DNA from: Glebionis coronaria
Lineage: Eukaryota; Streptophyta; Magnoliopsida; Asterales; Asteraceae
Length of the DNA stretch: 64,000 nt
Direction of reading: 5' to 3'
Assembly (NCBI GenBank): GCA_025667525.1
Contig: JANFOE010000057.1
Span: forward strand, 868,001-932,000
Each line of letters opens with the position of its first letter. Within the stretch, counting starts at the first letter, position 1. The notes under the pieces were generated by a model, which was given only the letters and a program-made list of their open reading frames with translations, was not told the DNA's origin and made no database searches. This document shows, in pieces, positions 34,573 through 47,805 of this stretch. Position numbers and translations under genes: made by a program.

Positions 34573-37251
34573 GGAGCGACGTCCCGGTGCTCTCCGGTTC
34601 TTATACTCGCATTTCGTACTACTAGAAAGATAAGTGTACTTCTTCCTAAAGGAGTCTTCACGTTCCGTTGTGGACTTTGGTTCACGTCTCGGTTTCCATC
34701 ACACCTTCACGATGGGTATTATACCTTGCTTCAATCTCATAACATCACGATCCATGATCTCCACTTCAATTTCCCAAATTCTTTCTATGGTTATCAACAC
34801 ATCTCTTCTCACAGCCTCTCGCGGTCAACAAGTGATTCTTAGTCTACACCATCTCTTCCGTAGCCTCTCGAATCCTTCCAAGTCCATTCAACTGACTTTT
34901 CCTTACTTCATTCTATCCAACTGGCGATCTACATTTTCATCCACAAAATGCTTCCACTGGTGCAGCTTCCACACTAGCACGGTAAATGTTGTTGTACAAG
35001 AATTCTATCAAGGACACATGTAGATCTCAACTACTACCAAAATCAAACACACACACTCGGAGCATGTCTTCCAATGTTCGAATTGTCCTTTCACTTGTCC
35101 ATCATCTCATAAAAACAATTACTCACAAAATAAAATCGCACGGGTCACACATAACCCCATCGAAAACGTTCAGAATATACAAGACGAAGTAATTATTACT
35201 AGTCGTACAAAATCACCTTATCGCAATATCACGTACACACAACCCTAGTTCGTCAAAAACGAATTCATCGATATGCTAATCATTCGACGTATGCATAACT
35301 CTCTCGAAAACATCACAAACCAATCTAACACAAAAGCCATTATGAAGCACATAAAGCCGTATCACGACATGTTTGCGAAATAGCCAAACCATGCCAAGTA
35401 AATAAGTTCAACCAAGTTAACTCATGCTTGCTAATCAACCAAGCCATGATAAAATAAGAAATGTTGACATATTTCTCGGATGAGTCCAGTTAAAAGAAAA
35501 TTGCAAGTTAAAGAAGGTTCACGAGCTTGCTAGCTATGGATGCATATCCATAAGGAAAGAAAAATACATACACATGTCATCGCAGGGCGCTCACCCATAG
35601 ATTTATACACAAAAGATATTACAAGAACACCATCTGACTTTCGTCCCAACCGTGGTAAAAATCCCAATATATATCATCGTTCACAGTTATAAATATATTA
35701 CATGGCACGTGTTCTTCATGATCGGACTTCATTGGACAATGTCGTCTCAAGTTCTCACAACTTACGATCACTCGACCAGATCACTTACCACCTAAATACA
35801 TAAAAGGCAAGGGTTTACCACAAAAACAAAAAACTATGGCTATCTATCGTTTAACCATCGATAATCAAGGATGGTTGAGTCAAGCAAAGAGGATTCCTCA
35901 CTTGAATAAACGAAGACGGCAATGGAATTGTCTTCCAACTACCGATGCACAGTTGGTAAACTTCAACAGTTTATCGCGTGTCATAAAACATATCAAAGAA
36001 CGAGAAAAGAAAATAAATAAGGTACGGTACGTTTGATGTAGGAGAAGTCTTCGTCATTCCCCTCAGAGTCACTTGAACTCTGATTTCCTCTACTTTGGCA
36101 GTCTTCTATTCTTGTTTAAAATTTCTTCTCAGTGTCGGTACGAGTCCCTTTGGTATTTCATCAACACCCTCGTGATTCCGATGAAATTCGCACGTTACAC
36201 ACACACATAAAAACATTTTCCAAAATTTCTCGGTCACAGTGACTTACTAAGTCAACGCCAAACAAAAAGAAAAGTTTTCAAAGAACACAAGAAAATTCAA
36301 AAAATTTCTTTAAGAATCAAAGAAATTACGACTACTTGCAAAAATGATCCACCATTTTAAAAAGAAACGTTCTCATCCAAACGTTTATCAAAACACTACA
36401 AGTTTCAAGATGGCCAATTTGTTTGACACGATAGTGCCCTTCCTAAACTATGCATAATTAGCTAGATCATGCATACTTAAGGGTCAAGCAACGACAATTA
36501 ACAAAACAGGACTCTTCCCGAATTATGCATAGTTAGCTAAGCTGTGCATAATTGAGGATCGAGTGACGACACAAACATTATTATTACATACCAAATATGA
36601 CTACGAAAGTTTTCGACCTAATCTTCAAAATAATTAAACCATTTGAAATGAAATTTGAAATGGGAAAATATTGTTACCATCGTTTTAAGAAACACATCAA
36701 ACATTTTCGTCTACTTTGGAAACATACATTACTTTGCCTATTTATGAGAAAAAAATGAATAAATAATTAAGTAAATAAATCGACACCATTTACATTTGGT
36801 TAAACGAAACATTTCACACTCATACATATTTTCAAAATAGACTACTCACAAAATAACGGTAAGGTGGTTCATGATTAAAGATCATTGCAAGCACAACAAG
36901 TAATAAATCAAAAATCAATGAGATCGAACGAGGTAAACGAGTAATATAATTTCCAACTATAATTAACTATATTAGAAATGAAAATACTTCAAACATATGA
37001 CAAAAGTCTTGGGATAACAACAGCGATCTACGAATATATGGAGTAAAAAAAAATTGAATATCAGCACAAGCGTCAAAAATAAAACAACAATCATAATTCC
37101 CATCGTCTCGAGTTGTACACACATTCCACCAAGGGTAAACGGGGAGAGGAGAATAATCACTTGGTCGAATAGAAACAATTTCACCAGGAAGGTCGAGTTC
37201 TTTCACCTCTACAATTTTGTAAAGCAGCTTCGCCTCCTCGCTTTTGTTCAA
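34573..37251 (-). pseudogene. gypsy pol of element D: integrase and C-terminal region, heavily decayed
   Basis: Pieces recovered on the minus strand: at 34600-34830 IEVEIMDRDVMRLKQGIIPI followed by a REPKSTTERED...KKYTYLS block, which is the Tekay-type C-terminus; at 34980-35030 LIEFLYNNIYRASV; at 35050-35105 SERTIRTLEDMLR with the catalytic Glu block; at 35560-35680 a faint DRLTKS...YSM remnant of the integrase core. Stops and frame changes separate all of them. The region 35.7-37.3 kb should hold RNase H and RT. It gives no clear motif. A 94-codon frame at 36967-37251 may be a relic of the RT-RNase H junction (EEA..LL...LPGE wording). Confidence 0.7.
36440..36555. repeat. two copies of a TATGCATAATTAG-type palindromic repeat in element D
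   Basis: Two units about 75 bp apart each contain TATGCAT and a TAGCTA word flanked by ATGCATA-type arms. A related inverted repeat is in the leader of element C at 63921-63963. Confidence 0.6.
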
Positions 37252-37259
37252 TATAAATA

Positions 37260-39970
37260 AATGACCAATTTAATGAAGATTTATAGCATCATTAAAGTAA
37301 ATACAGAATTTTAGGTTCCATTAACCGAAAGAAGAAAAGTTACGGCTTCCATTAACAGGACAAAAGTACATCGGGTGACATACCCATATTTTCAAGTAAT
37401 AGCGAAGTAGTATTTTAAAAATAAATAACGGTTTCATACCATAGACAATATTAAAATAAACAATTACATGACTACTCAAGCTCAGATATAGACTCCCAAA
37501 GTCGAAGAAGAGATGTCGTACGATCGAACCATCGTGACTCAAAACATTATATATACATCTTTATTAAATAATATACAAGTAGGCGTGTGTTGTATAATCC
37601 AGTTGCGTATAATAACTTGTGTTACCTTGTACATTGTAAAACCGAACATTTGCACATTTTTAATTTGTGTTACCCCATTAAAGATTTCAGACCTTTCATG
37701 TTTCCATCTATACAAAGTTTTTTTTTTCTAGAAAAATTACAATTTCAAGAAAATTTCTAACATCAGTTGATTCGGTGACTCGGTTATTATAACTGGTAAA
37801 ATCATTAGTTTTGAAAATCTCGATACTCGCGTCAAAATCTCATTAATCTTCATATCTTAAGTACCAAAAACGTTTATAGTAAGAATTCTCAAAGTTTTAC
37901 GTTATTACGACATATCTTATTACGTATATGCAAATATCTAAAATAACTCAAATTTGTCCAATTAACTCTTAAAAATCAACCTTTGACTTTTTATTATCCA
38001 CATGTCTTCCTTAAAATTTGTATGCTATGTTTTATTCACGCGACTCGAGCCAGGCGTCAAAGACGTTTCAAAAATAATAACAATATAATAATATAATAAT
38101 TAATCAGAAATGCTTATTTCAATAATTCTAAAATGTGGAAAATTCAACTTTTAATCCTTAGCCCATTATTAAACGGTTTTTAACATTAACACATCTCGCA
38201 GCGGAATAAAACAAAAGATTTTCAAACGATTTTAAACAAGCATCATCGAATTATGCATAATGATTCTATATAACGACAATTTAAATAAACAAATGATTTC
38301 CAATGACGTTCCATCAATATTTAAAAATTTATTTCAAGCGTTAGAATTTCTCACTTATAGTGTATATTCCGATTTTATCCCATTTTATTCACTACAACAA
38401 GTAACGTGTTCTAGTTTACACCAATGCATACGTAAACATAACCTTATGTTTAAAATAAAACCAATTTTACAAAGTTTTTAGCTCCAAAATACATGACCAA
38501 TTCTTCTACTCATGTTTTATATTACAAGATACGCTAAAAGTTTGCTACATTGACCCGAAAATTAATTCATACTAAATCCAAAGTTACATATACTCAATAG
38601 TCATATCGTAAATTTTATTATAAACTCCTTTTTCAAATTATATTAAACAAATTCTTAACAAATCCATCACTAGCTTCTAGTATCAAATTATTAATATATA
38701 AAAACAAGGATTTTACGAGTAATATAAATTACTTATTATGACATACCAACGAAGGTTGAAGGAAAAACAATTTCACTTTGTCCATTTATTCTCTACACTT
38801 ATTTTTACTTGTTACAAGACACATCATAAGTCATTTTTATCCAAAAGTTTCATCCGTCAAGTATTAAATATGTAAAACACTTTATGTTTAAATCAATCCA
38901 TCAACAAAATTTAATGCTTACTTAACTCAAACAAATGCCGGACCTCGTCATATATGCTATCAAATTCAAAATAATGAAACAACAAAAACAAAATGAAATA
39001 AACGAAGCGAGAATACGTATGTCAACTAAGTGTTGATATCGGCTTCGGGTAGGTCTCAAAATCGTACTCAAATAAAATTAACACAAAACATCCAAACTTC
39101 AAGTTATCACGCTTGATCACAACGCTAGTCTATTTTTAAAACGCATATTTAAGTTCAAACAGGATGATAAAAACGATAAAATGGCGATACACCCCAACCA
39201 CGTTTCATAATATACACACATGATTCGCCGCCACGATGTACGCATCGTTGATTATACTTCGTCTATATTATAGTTACACCAACCAATATATCAAACCCAT
39301 AAGGAATAAAGGAAATAAAGTAATACGTAAGTAAATTACGTTTCAAAAGAAAATGTCCAAAATGACACATCACGGTGCGATAACGACAATCGAGATCAAT
39401 CTAGTCAATATACAATATGTTACGAAGCGTTACTTACGTATCTAGAGTATCAAACGAGGTTCATATTCGGTTATCTGAACAATAAATTAATTATCAAGAT
39501 TGATAATTAGCGGTAAGGCCGAATTCTCAACAAAACCGCATTTTAATGTACGATAATTACCCAAGGACCATTGCTTCGCGTGCAATGCCTTTAAATACCA
39601 TAGTATATACATACTTATACATACAACCATTCCTACATACACGTAGGATTACAACGCGGTGTTGCCATGTAATGCAATGTAGCCCGTTATGCCAAATACA
39701 TGCAACATATATGATAGCCGTATAAGTGTTTGTAAATTACGATGATAAGTACCCAACGTACATAATAATATATCTCAATATATATCATAGTATTTAGTTA
39801 CTAAATACTAGAGAATTTATGTCAGTTTTGAGGGATACATCTAAAATATAAAGCAATGCTAAAGGAATCTTACCGGAGCCATGCAGGATAGTTGTGTGCT
39901 TGGACAATTTCTTATGACACCAAAAGTTATAGTTTAGGATTTTTCAAAATGACCTAGTTCTCTATAACTC
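37260..39970 (-). other. element D internal sequence ahead of pol, no readable gene
   Basis: By position this is leader, gag and protease. I found no gag core or zinc knuckle in any frame; the sequence is AT-rich with many stops. The stretch just inside the primer-binding site resembles the leader start of element C (61398 onward) in opposite orientation. Confidence 0.5.
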
Positions 39971-39973
39971 ATA

Positions 39974-39986
39974 GCTCTGATTACCA
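39974..39986 (-). other. primer-binding site of element D
   Basis: The minus strand reads TGGTAATCAGAGC, the initiator Met-tRNA site with one extra A. It lies 3 bp from the LTR at 39990. Confidence 0.8.
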
Positions 39987-39989
39987 ATC

Positions 39990-42792
39990 TATAACACCCC
40001 CAACAAATGATATGCGCAGCGGAACTACAACATTTGGGTGCTACGTAGTTATCATCACACATAAGCTATATTAAACGACTCAAAGAGACGTAAAAGTTTA
40101 AACATAAATTTAAACATTATTAAAATCATACAAGTCTACGGTTTTCCAAATCCCAAGATAATACAAAACAGAGTTTGCGTTAGGTCCCCACTAAATCTCA
40201 ACCCAAAAGTACATTTTTGCTCACATGACAGAATAATAAAAGAGTTTTAAGTTAAATAAGGGTGGAAAATAAGTAGACCGCCAAGCCACAACAACTTCCA
40301 TCCTCGCATGCTCCGCTGCGATCAATCTTGGTTACCTGAAACACATGCTTAAAACCGTCAACACAAAGGTTGAGCGAATCAATAGGTTTATCAAATCATA
40401 AGTTGAACATAAGTATTAAAAACCAATCATGATCATTCAATAGCATTGTCGCGCAAACAATCTATTATTCAAGGATATGACAATTGTGTTTAAGCTCATG
40501 ACACTAATCCGTTAACTCAATCACCCGCGTAATAATTACCGGCGTGATTCAGATGAAACCAGCGCCCCTACTAAAGGCATTAGTTGCAATTATACCTTAT
40601 CTCTTATCACAAATTATCCGTCCGCAGGGGGTATCAACGTACTAGCCCTCGTCTCGGATAGGGTAGTCAACCCCATAGTACTATCACTTTGTATAAGCGG
40701 CTATTTCCCCCTTCGCAAGGGCAAGACAATAGTTAATAGTTCATGAAATTAGGGCCTTTTGCAACTAGGTACTCAACACAATTTCAAGGCAACATTCGGG
40801 TCCAACAATCATTCATGACTTATGTTCATTTTCATGTAAATAGCATGCATCCCCCTCGAGGGTAAAAACATTTGAAATAAGTAAAGAGCGAGGCTATAGA
40901 CTCACCTTAAGTAGTAGTGGTAGTATTAGTAACTACGACGTAAACGAAATCGATCACCGACGATGAGGATGCCCCGGGAAATCAAATACAACACCTAACG
41001 AATAAACACGTAATGAATCAACACGTTCAAGTACCTTCAAGTACTGTATGTACAAAATTAAGAACACTCAAGGTTCATATAAACTCACGCCAAAAATCCA
41101 TACAAGTGATATTTACTAGACACGATCCATTTTTATACATTATTAAAACTATTACTCATTTTATAATTCTGTCGGTACATACCGAATGTACGGGCTGTTT
41201 TACCCCACTTAGACCACTCCTAAAAATCTGAGAAAATTTGTAAAAATCACTTATAATCAGTAGAAACCCCATGCCAAATTTCATAAAAAGTTTTCACTCC
41301 TAAGACCTTCTGCTCAACACATCTCTATACCTTAAAATTTTTGACAAATTTGCACATTCCAAGTGCAACTCGACTTTGGCTTATTTAGTCAACTCAACTT
41401 GAAACACCAACTCATAAAATTGAAAATATACTCTTTTGTACAGGTTTAGGACCAATGAACAACTTCCAAACATTTTTAGAACTCTAGTTACAATCCTAGA
41501 CATTCGACCTATATTTTGACAAAAACCCGTACCTTGTGATTTTCATCACCCGGTACGCCTCAAACTTTAAAATATCATAACTTTTGACTCGGGATGACTT
41601 ATAAGCTCAATTTTATACCAAAACGAAGCTAAGACAAAGCTCTACAACTATATCTCATCATCTAGACCTGGACTTACACTTAAACCCACGAAAATACCCC
41701 TCAAGTTTCGGATCTAAAAATACCTCTTTCAAAACCGTAAAAATCATCATTCCAACACTTCCCCATCCATCCTAGACCTATACCAACATCATTCATCCAA
41801 TATAACATCACCTAACTACTCCTAATCACTTGTATGATCATCAATTTCAAAAACCCATTTGATGAAAATAACATGCAATTCAATTAACCCATTTAAAAAC
41901 ATCATAAACATGACTACAAACATTACCCACAACACATAAACATCAAAATCATCAAGTCACCACCAAACCCATTTTGGCCGTGGGTTTGGTGTAGCCAAAA
42001 CACCCAAGAAAACAGCCCCTTTAATTTGTTTTATTGATGATTTAATATTAGAAACACATGAATTAAGCTTGTGTACCATTTAATTAGATCAAAACCCATT
42101 TTTTGAAAAATCATAAAATTTTGGAAAAATCAAATGGATGCATGTATGTTATGAGTGGATTAAAACACTTACAATGATGAAAGGAAGGTGGGTCTTTGAT
42201 TAGATTCTTCAAAAACCCACTAAAAATGGTGGTGGTGTTGGTGGTTGTGTGGTGGTGGCCGGCGACTAAAGGGGAGAAAGAGGGGAAACCCTAATTTTTT
42301 TTTGAAAGTGAAATGAAGTGTGTGCTTTGTTTGTTTATGTTGTAAGGTTAGGAGGGACCAAAGTGAAATTATGTCTTTCTTTTTGCCTTAAATGGCAAAC
42401 AAGTATTTAAAGAGCGGGATTATGACTAGTAGTCGATTTTAAAATTTTACGGGAGTCGGGTTTAGTCCCGGCTACCTCAAAATACCTTTAAATGATTCAA
42501 ACGCACACAAAACGATTATACATATGGTTCCGACTCGACTTAACACGTAATAAAAAATAAAAATTTCGAAAAACTCAAATATCGATCAATCGATAATAAA
42601 ATGTAAGTTTTGGGCATTCGTCGGTATCGTAGTCGTTATCGGTTCTTCTTAAATCATCTAACGTTAAATTACGACCGTAAACGTCGGTTTCAACTTAAAC
42701 CGTCAAATATATAACAAACGAAATTTCTTAAAAATTTCAAAAATATACGTAAAATAGGATTAAATAATTGACGTTGTGTTTGGGGTATCACA
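39990..42792 (-). repeat. 5' LTR of element D (intact)
   Basis: 2803 bp, TATAACACCC...GGGGTATCACA on the plus strand. It serves as the uninterrupted reference for the split partner and contains the single CCAAG target used by copia-1. Confidence 0.92.
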
Positions 42793-42797
42793 ACAAA

Positions 42798-44400
42798 GAT
42801 TTTCTTTGTTATGGAAATAATTAAGTTTCCAAAGCGTTTCATAAACAATTTCATTTTGATATCAATCACTTATAAATCTCACTTTGAATAATCCTTATTG
42901 TGATGAAAATTAAGTTTTCTCAAAGGATACCGTTTTAACTTTATAAAAACAATGTGTGATCTACAAAAGAGTGATGAAGAGTTGTTCACCAAGAACTAAC
43001 TACAATATAATAGGAAATGAGCTTAGCCAATTAATCATGAGGTTCATGACCTCGATGGCACTCACGAAGAATGATTCACAACGTAACTCAAATCAAGATG
43101 AGTACCTGTTCAATGGTTGCATCACTAATGCGAACATTAGGATGAAGTAATAAAAGATAGATAACATCGATACATGTAGAATTTAGCAATCAATGGTAGT
43201 CTTTTATTTAATCACAAACAAGTCAAATTGTACCGTAACACATTGCGTGTCACTATGTCATACAATTCTCAGAACTCATCCTACCAACTGATATCTCAGT
43301 TAAGTTAGGGATTTTTAAAAGATACCACAATGAATACTAATCTACAAGAGTCATTAGGTGTCCTGCCTGTCCCAGAAGATCCATCGGTCCCAATTCAGAA
43401 GAAGATTTCTTCAATTTATTTATTGGACACTGGGCATCCTCGTTAGTGGACAATGGTCTAGGAACAACACTTAACATGAATAAACAATCAATTAAAACCT
43501 TATAATTCAATCACAAAACTTAACGACTTCCTCTTATCAATTTCATATTTCATACGAGTTAAATTTTACTTTTATTCAAGTTTCAACCAACTTATATTCA
43601 ATTCGATATCCTACCTCATTTCTAATACTTTCAACCTTATTCATAAACCTTAAAAGGGCAATAAAATCTTGATATGATCAACACTTAATTCCAATCCTAT
43701 AGCTCTTACAACAACAATTATCAAATGAGTCACTAGCATGAGTGACTCACACATTCAATTAGATTTCTCGGAAAGGTACTAGTGGCATGAGACTTTTGGG
43801 TAATGGTTCCAATGACAGCCTCAAGTGCAACATTCACCCTTTCTATTTCAATTTAAGAATTGGATGAAAACAAATCAGATGACATCTTTCTAGGTGGTAT
43901 CGTTTTGTCAAACTCCACTCTATAAGGAAAGATCGTCATGACATCGATATCAGTTTTAATCTCTCTAATTTTTCTTTAATATCACAATCAACTAATATCA
44001 ACATTTCTATGAATATCAACCATTTGTTGGGATTATAAACATCCACAACTTGGTTTAGATCTAGGATAGCTAGAATTCCTAAGAGAATAGCTTCGATTAA
44101 TTTACTAGGGGATTTAGGGTTCCTTGTGACAATCTACGTCGTATAAATACCTCGTATAAATATTAAAATAATCATCAAACAATCATGTACTCAATTTACA
44201 ACATATATATATGATCCAAGTTATATATATGTTAAAATAACACTTCTCAGTCTGGCCTTGTCGGTAACTCGGGAATTCTTCGGCACCGTTATAGTCAAAA
44301 GATTTTTAGACATTTTTAGAAAAATATTTATAGTTAAAAGATTTTGAAATGTTTTATTCAAAACCTTAGTTTTAAAAATCTTTCGTTCTCTATAACGAGA
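42798..44400 (-). other. element E internal 5' region (leader/gag position), no readable gene
   Basis: About 1.6 kb between the D insertion and the primer-binding site of E. Gag should start here. I see only short frames and no gag core. Confidence 0.5.
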
Positions 44401-44412
44401 GCTCTGGTACCA
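44401..44412 (-). other. primer-binding site of element E
   Basis: The minus strand reads TGGTACCAGAGC, one change from the initiator Met-tRNA site, 3 bp from the LTR at 44416. Confidence 0.88.
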
Positions 44413-44415
44413 AAC

Positions 44416-47400
44416 TGTAACACCCCCAAACATATACAACTCAATACAGCGGAAGACTAGTTTGTGTTACGGGATAGCACATTACTCACATCATAGACAA
44501 CGCTTAAAAGTCGCGTCGTTTTAATAATAAAGCATTTCCATTCATAAATATCAAAGTTACATAGGTCCCAAGTCATTGTATTTCATACAGGTTTTACAAA
44601 GCATTTGAATGGAAATTAATATTTAAGTGCGGGCCATGAATTCTTGTTGTCTTACCGAGAATTACCTTCAAGTACCTGAGACAAAACATGTTAAAAGAAA
44701 AGGTCAGCGATAACGCCGAGTGAATTCATAGAGTTTAATAAAATCCATCAATATAATATCAGTATAAAATTATTACTGAAAATCATTTTGTACAAATCAT
44801 TTGAATAGGCCATAAAATAGCCAAAGTCATTTTATACAAATTTTCATAAAAATCATAATATAGGTGTTTGCCTTAAAAATCATTATACGAGCCAATGTCG
44901 TAAAAACATCATACAATACGTCTTAGGACGTTGTATGAAAATAAAAACCGTTATATGAATATGGTTATGAAAACCAAAACACGAACATAATATCAATAGT
45001 ATGACCCTGTATTGCTAGTCAGGCAATACATCGTAATTCGGTGCGTCTAGTAGTATTTCATTAGTTGGATTATTATAAGCCGCATGACATTGTTACCTTA
45101 CTAAACCAAACAACGGGTAGCTAACCCGATACTCAATTTGCCCATCTAAAGTAGCGTGTCGTCACAAAGGTCACGCTATGGAAATCTTCTCATATATAAA
45201 TTCGCTTACCAATCAATGTGGCACGACGGGGATCAACCGTCAAGGCGCGAACTGGGGTGATCGTCCCCAGATAGTACTATTATATGCATAAGCGTCTACC
45301 AAATCCCGGTAGTTCATAATTCATGCTAATGGGACTTTTAGTGACATAACCTAACTTTAATAATCCATTTAATTTCATCTATCGGGTCCTTTAATCATTT
45401 ATCGGGTTATACAATCGGGTCATACAATCATTCGGGTCCAAATTAATAAACAACAATCGGGACAAATGGTGTCCTATTTTATAAAAACTAACATGTTATC
45501 TCCCTCGCGGATTTATAAAATATTTCATAAAAACATTTAAAAGAGTGCGAGGCTATGAACTCACGTTGATGTAGGAAGGCGGGTTATCGGCAATTCGGAC
45601 GTACGGTACGTGCTTTAATTACGGAAACCTAGACAAATAATACTCGTCTTAGACTCATGTCCAATGACTTTATAAAAATAACAATTATGTATTCATATGA
45701 TGATTTTATATATATGATGATCAAGTGGGTTTACATATTCTCATTTACTCGTTTTAGTGTTATGTGTCGATAACTTTTATACTAATTTACTAGTTTTACC
45801 TGTTTACATATTATCAGTACTTATACTCTACATGTTGGGCCCAAATGGGTTAAGCCCAATAAATAAGTTTATAAGTGTTTTAGCCCATTTTGTTGTATTA
45901 TTAATCCAATAACGTTAACTTAGCCCGTTAATGTCCGTATGTTATATAGTTCGGGTTTTATCGGTTTTTACTTGTTATATATGCTTATATATCAGTATAT
46001 GAGTTTATAAAAGTTTACATTAGACGGGTCCAACCGTCTAAGTTTTATTTAACAAAAACGTTAATTTTACGGTAATAGCCGAAAAAGTCGTAAAAATCAT
46101 GTTCATAGTTTTATAACTTATAAAACTTATCAAACTACCATTTTTATAAAATGTCCATTTATTTATCCTTATACATATTTATATAAATGTATTATATGAG
46201 TTAGTGGGTTTTAATTCACATTTTATACTATTTTTATTTGAGTGCTTATATAATACTATTATACTTTAATTTCCAAAATCTGATTTTTATTTTCATGCTC
46301 ACCAAAACTGCCATATCTAGAGTTCTATAGGGAGATAGAAGCTCAAATTTTTATGACATAAACTAAATGATATGTGCTCCATTTAACTCTACTATAGCTA
46401 CTGTTGAATCATCTTCTAAGTATTTTCTAAAAATCGTCCAAAACAGTGAACTCAAATTTGTACTTTAAACTTGTTTTGATCATATCTCACTTATTACAAT
46501 GATTCCATTACATGGTCAACTCTCACATGTGTACAAGACATATTAATTACTGTATATTGCTTCTACTTTGCCATTTTATCAGTCTAGCATGTGGTTCTTT
46601 ACTGTTTTTATACAGCCTACCATTTAAACAAGATTTACCCGTTTTTCATGAGGTTTGTCCATCTTTTTACCCATGTTTATCCAATCTATCAACACTAAAT
46701 CCCCACATAACATTTTTATCATCATATAATCATCATATAAATATACAATAGGAAATAAAATACATGATTACATAACCAAAAATAACAAGAGGATGAGGAG
46801 GACAATCTTTATACCACCAAGTTGATGTAGGTTGTGATTTGGACATGAATTTTGATGGAGAAACTTGTGAATAACCAAGACCATCTTCAAGGTCACCTAT
46901 CTTCATCAACACCTTGTGGAAAATCAGCCCTTGAATCCCTTGAAAACTTCTCCTTGGATGTTAAAACTTGCACCAATCTTCATCTCTTTGAATGGAGATT
47001 AACATATCTTAATTATAACAAATGTTTGTGGTTAAATTTTGTTTGAATAGGGTGTTGTGGTGATGATATGGGACGAAATCATAGAGGGAGGAAGAGAGGA
47101 TTTAGTTGTTTGCATGAGTGAGAAAATGAGAAATGGTTTTGAGTTGCAAGTTTGGTGGTTTTGTGTGATGTTAGCTTACTTTGTAAGCCTTAAGACATGT
47201 GTAAGCTTATTGTTTACAACTTGACACATCAAGTGTGTTGTGTAGCTAGTTAGGCCGGTTTTGAGTGGGGGTGGGACAAGTGTCCCACTTGTCTCATCCC
47301 CATTTATTTACGGGTACTCCTCGATTCTAGTTTCCTCGATTTGCGTGCCCTCGGTTCGTTTTACGAAAAACACTTTTATAAATTATGAATCAACGACACA

Positions 47401-47805
47401 AAACGAATCTAATAAAAATTGTCTCATCAAAAACGGAGTTCGAAAACGTAAATACGTAATCCTAAGGTTTCTGGTTTAGTCGTAAAGGACGTTAAATTAA
47501 AATCGTAAGTCCTAATCTCTTCTCGTAAATTTGTGGGTTTATGAACCAACACAAATTTAAAATCTCAAAATAATATTCATGGACAAATTTATTTTCTGAA
47601 ATGTCGGACTGTCACCAAAGACGGAGTATGTAAACGTAAGCACGTAACGTAGAATCCTCCAGTTTAGACATAGTCGATGCTACTTCAAGACGTAAATCCA
47701 AATTACTTCCCAAAAAATAAGTGACTTCATAATATAACATTAAAATAATGTTTTCAAATAAATTTTGAGAATAAAATATCTACCATAAATTGACGGATTG
47801 TCACA
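44416..47805 (-). repeat. 5' LTR of element E
   Basis: 3390 bp, identical in length to 12326-15715 and differing at about 2% of sites by eye. It is followed by TSD TAAGT and then LTR A. Confidence 0.92.

Larger units (their letters stand above)
19495..42792 (-). mobile_element. Ty3/gypsy element D (decayed Tekay/Del-like), hosting copia-1
   Basis: Direct LTRs at 19495-34556 (split by copia-1; 2802 bp without it and one TSD copy) and 39990-42792 (2803 bp) start TATAACACCC and end GGGGTATCACA. ACAAA flanks both outer edges (19490-19494 and 42793-42797). The primer-binding site at the right LTR and the purine tract at the left put it on the minus strand. The internal region is 5.4 kb with decayed pol. 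The LTR pair differs at about 2% of sites by eye. The first two bases TA, in place of TG, are the same in both LTRs. Confidence 0.92.
12326..47805 (-). mobile_element. Ty3/gypsy element E (decayed Tekay/Del-like), hosting element D
   Basis: Two 3390-bp direct LTRs (12326-15715 and 44416-47805) begin TGTAACACCC and end TTGTCACA. TAAGT flanks both outer edges (12321-12325 and 47806-47810). A primer-binding site abuts the right LTR and a polypurine tract the left one, so the element runs on the minus strand. Without element D it is about 12.2 kb with a 5.4-kb internal region. The LTRs differ at only a few sites per 200 bp (about 2% by eye), yet pol is full of stops and frameshifts. Confidence 0.92.

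Noticed and set aside
34540..35192. Plus-strand frames at 34540-35192
   Set aside because: The minus strand there gives gypsy integrase and C-terminal blocks in order, so the plus frames are shadows.
36967..37251. 94-codon minus frame in element D that looked like a captured gene
   Set aside because: It lies where the RT-RNase H junction of pol should be, and its EEA..LL..LPGE wording fits a decayed relic there. No independent support for a separate gene.
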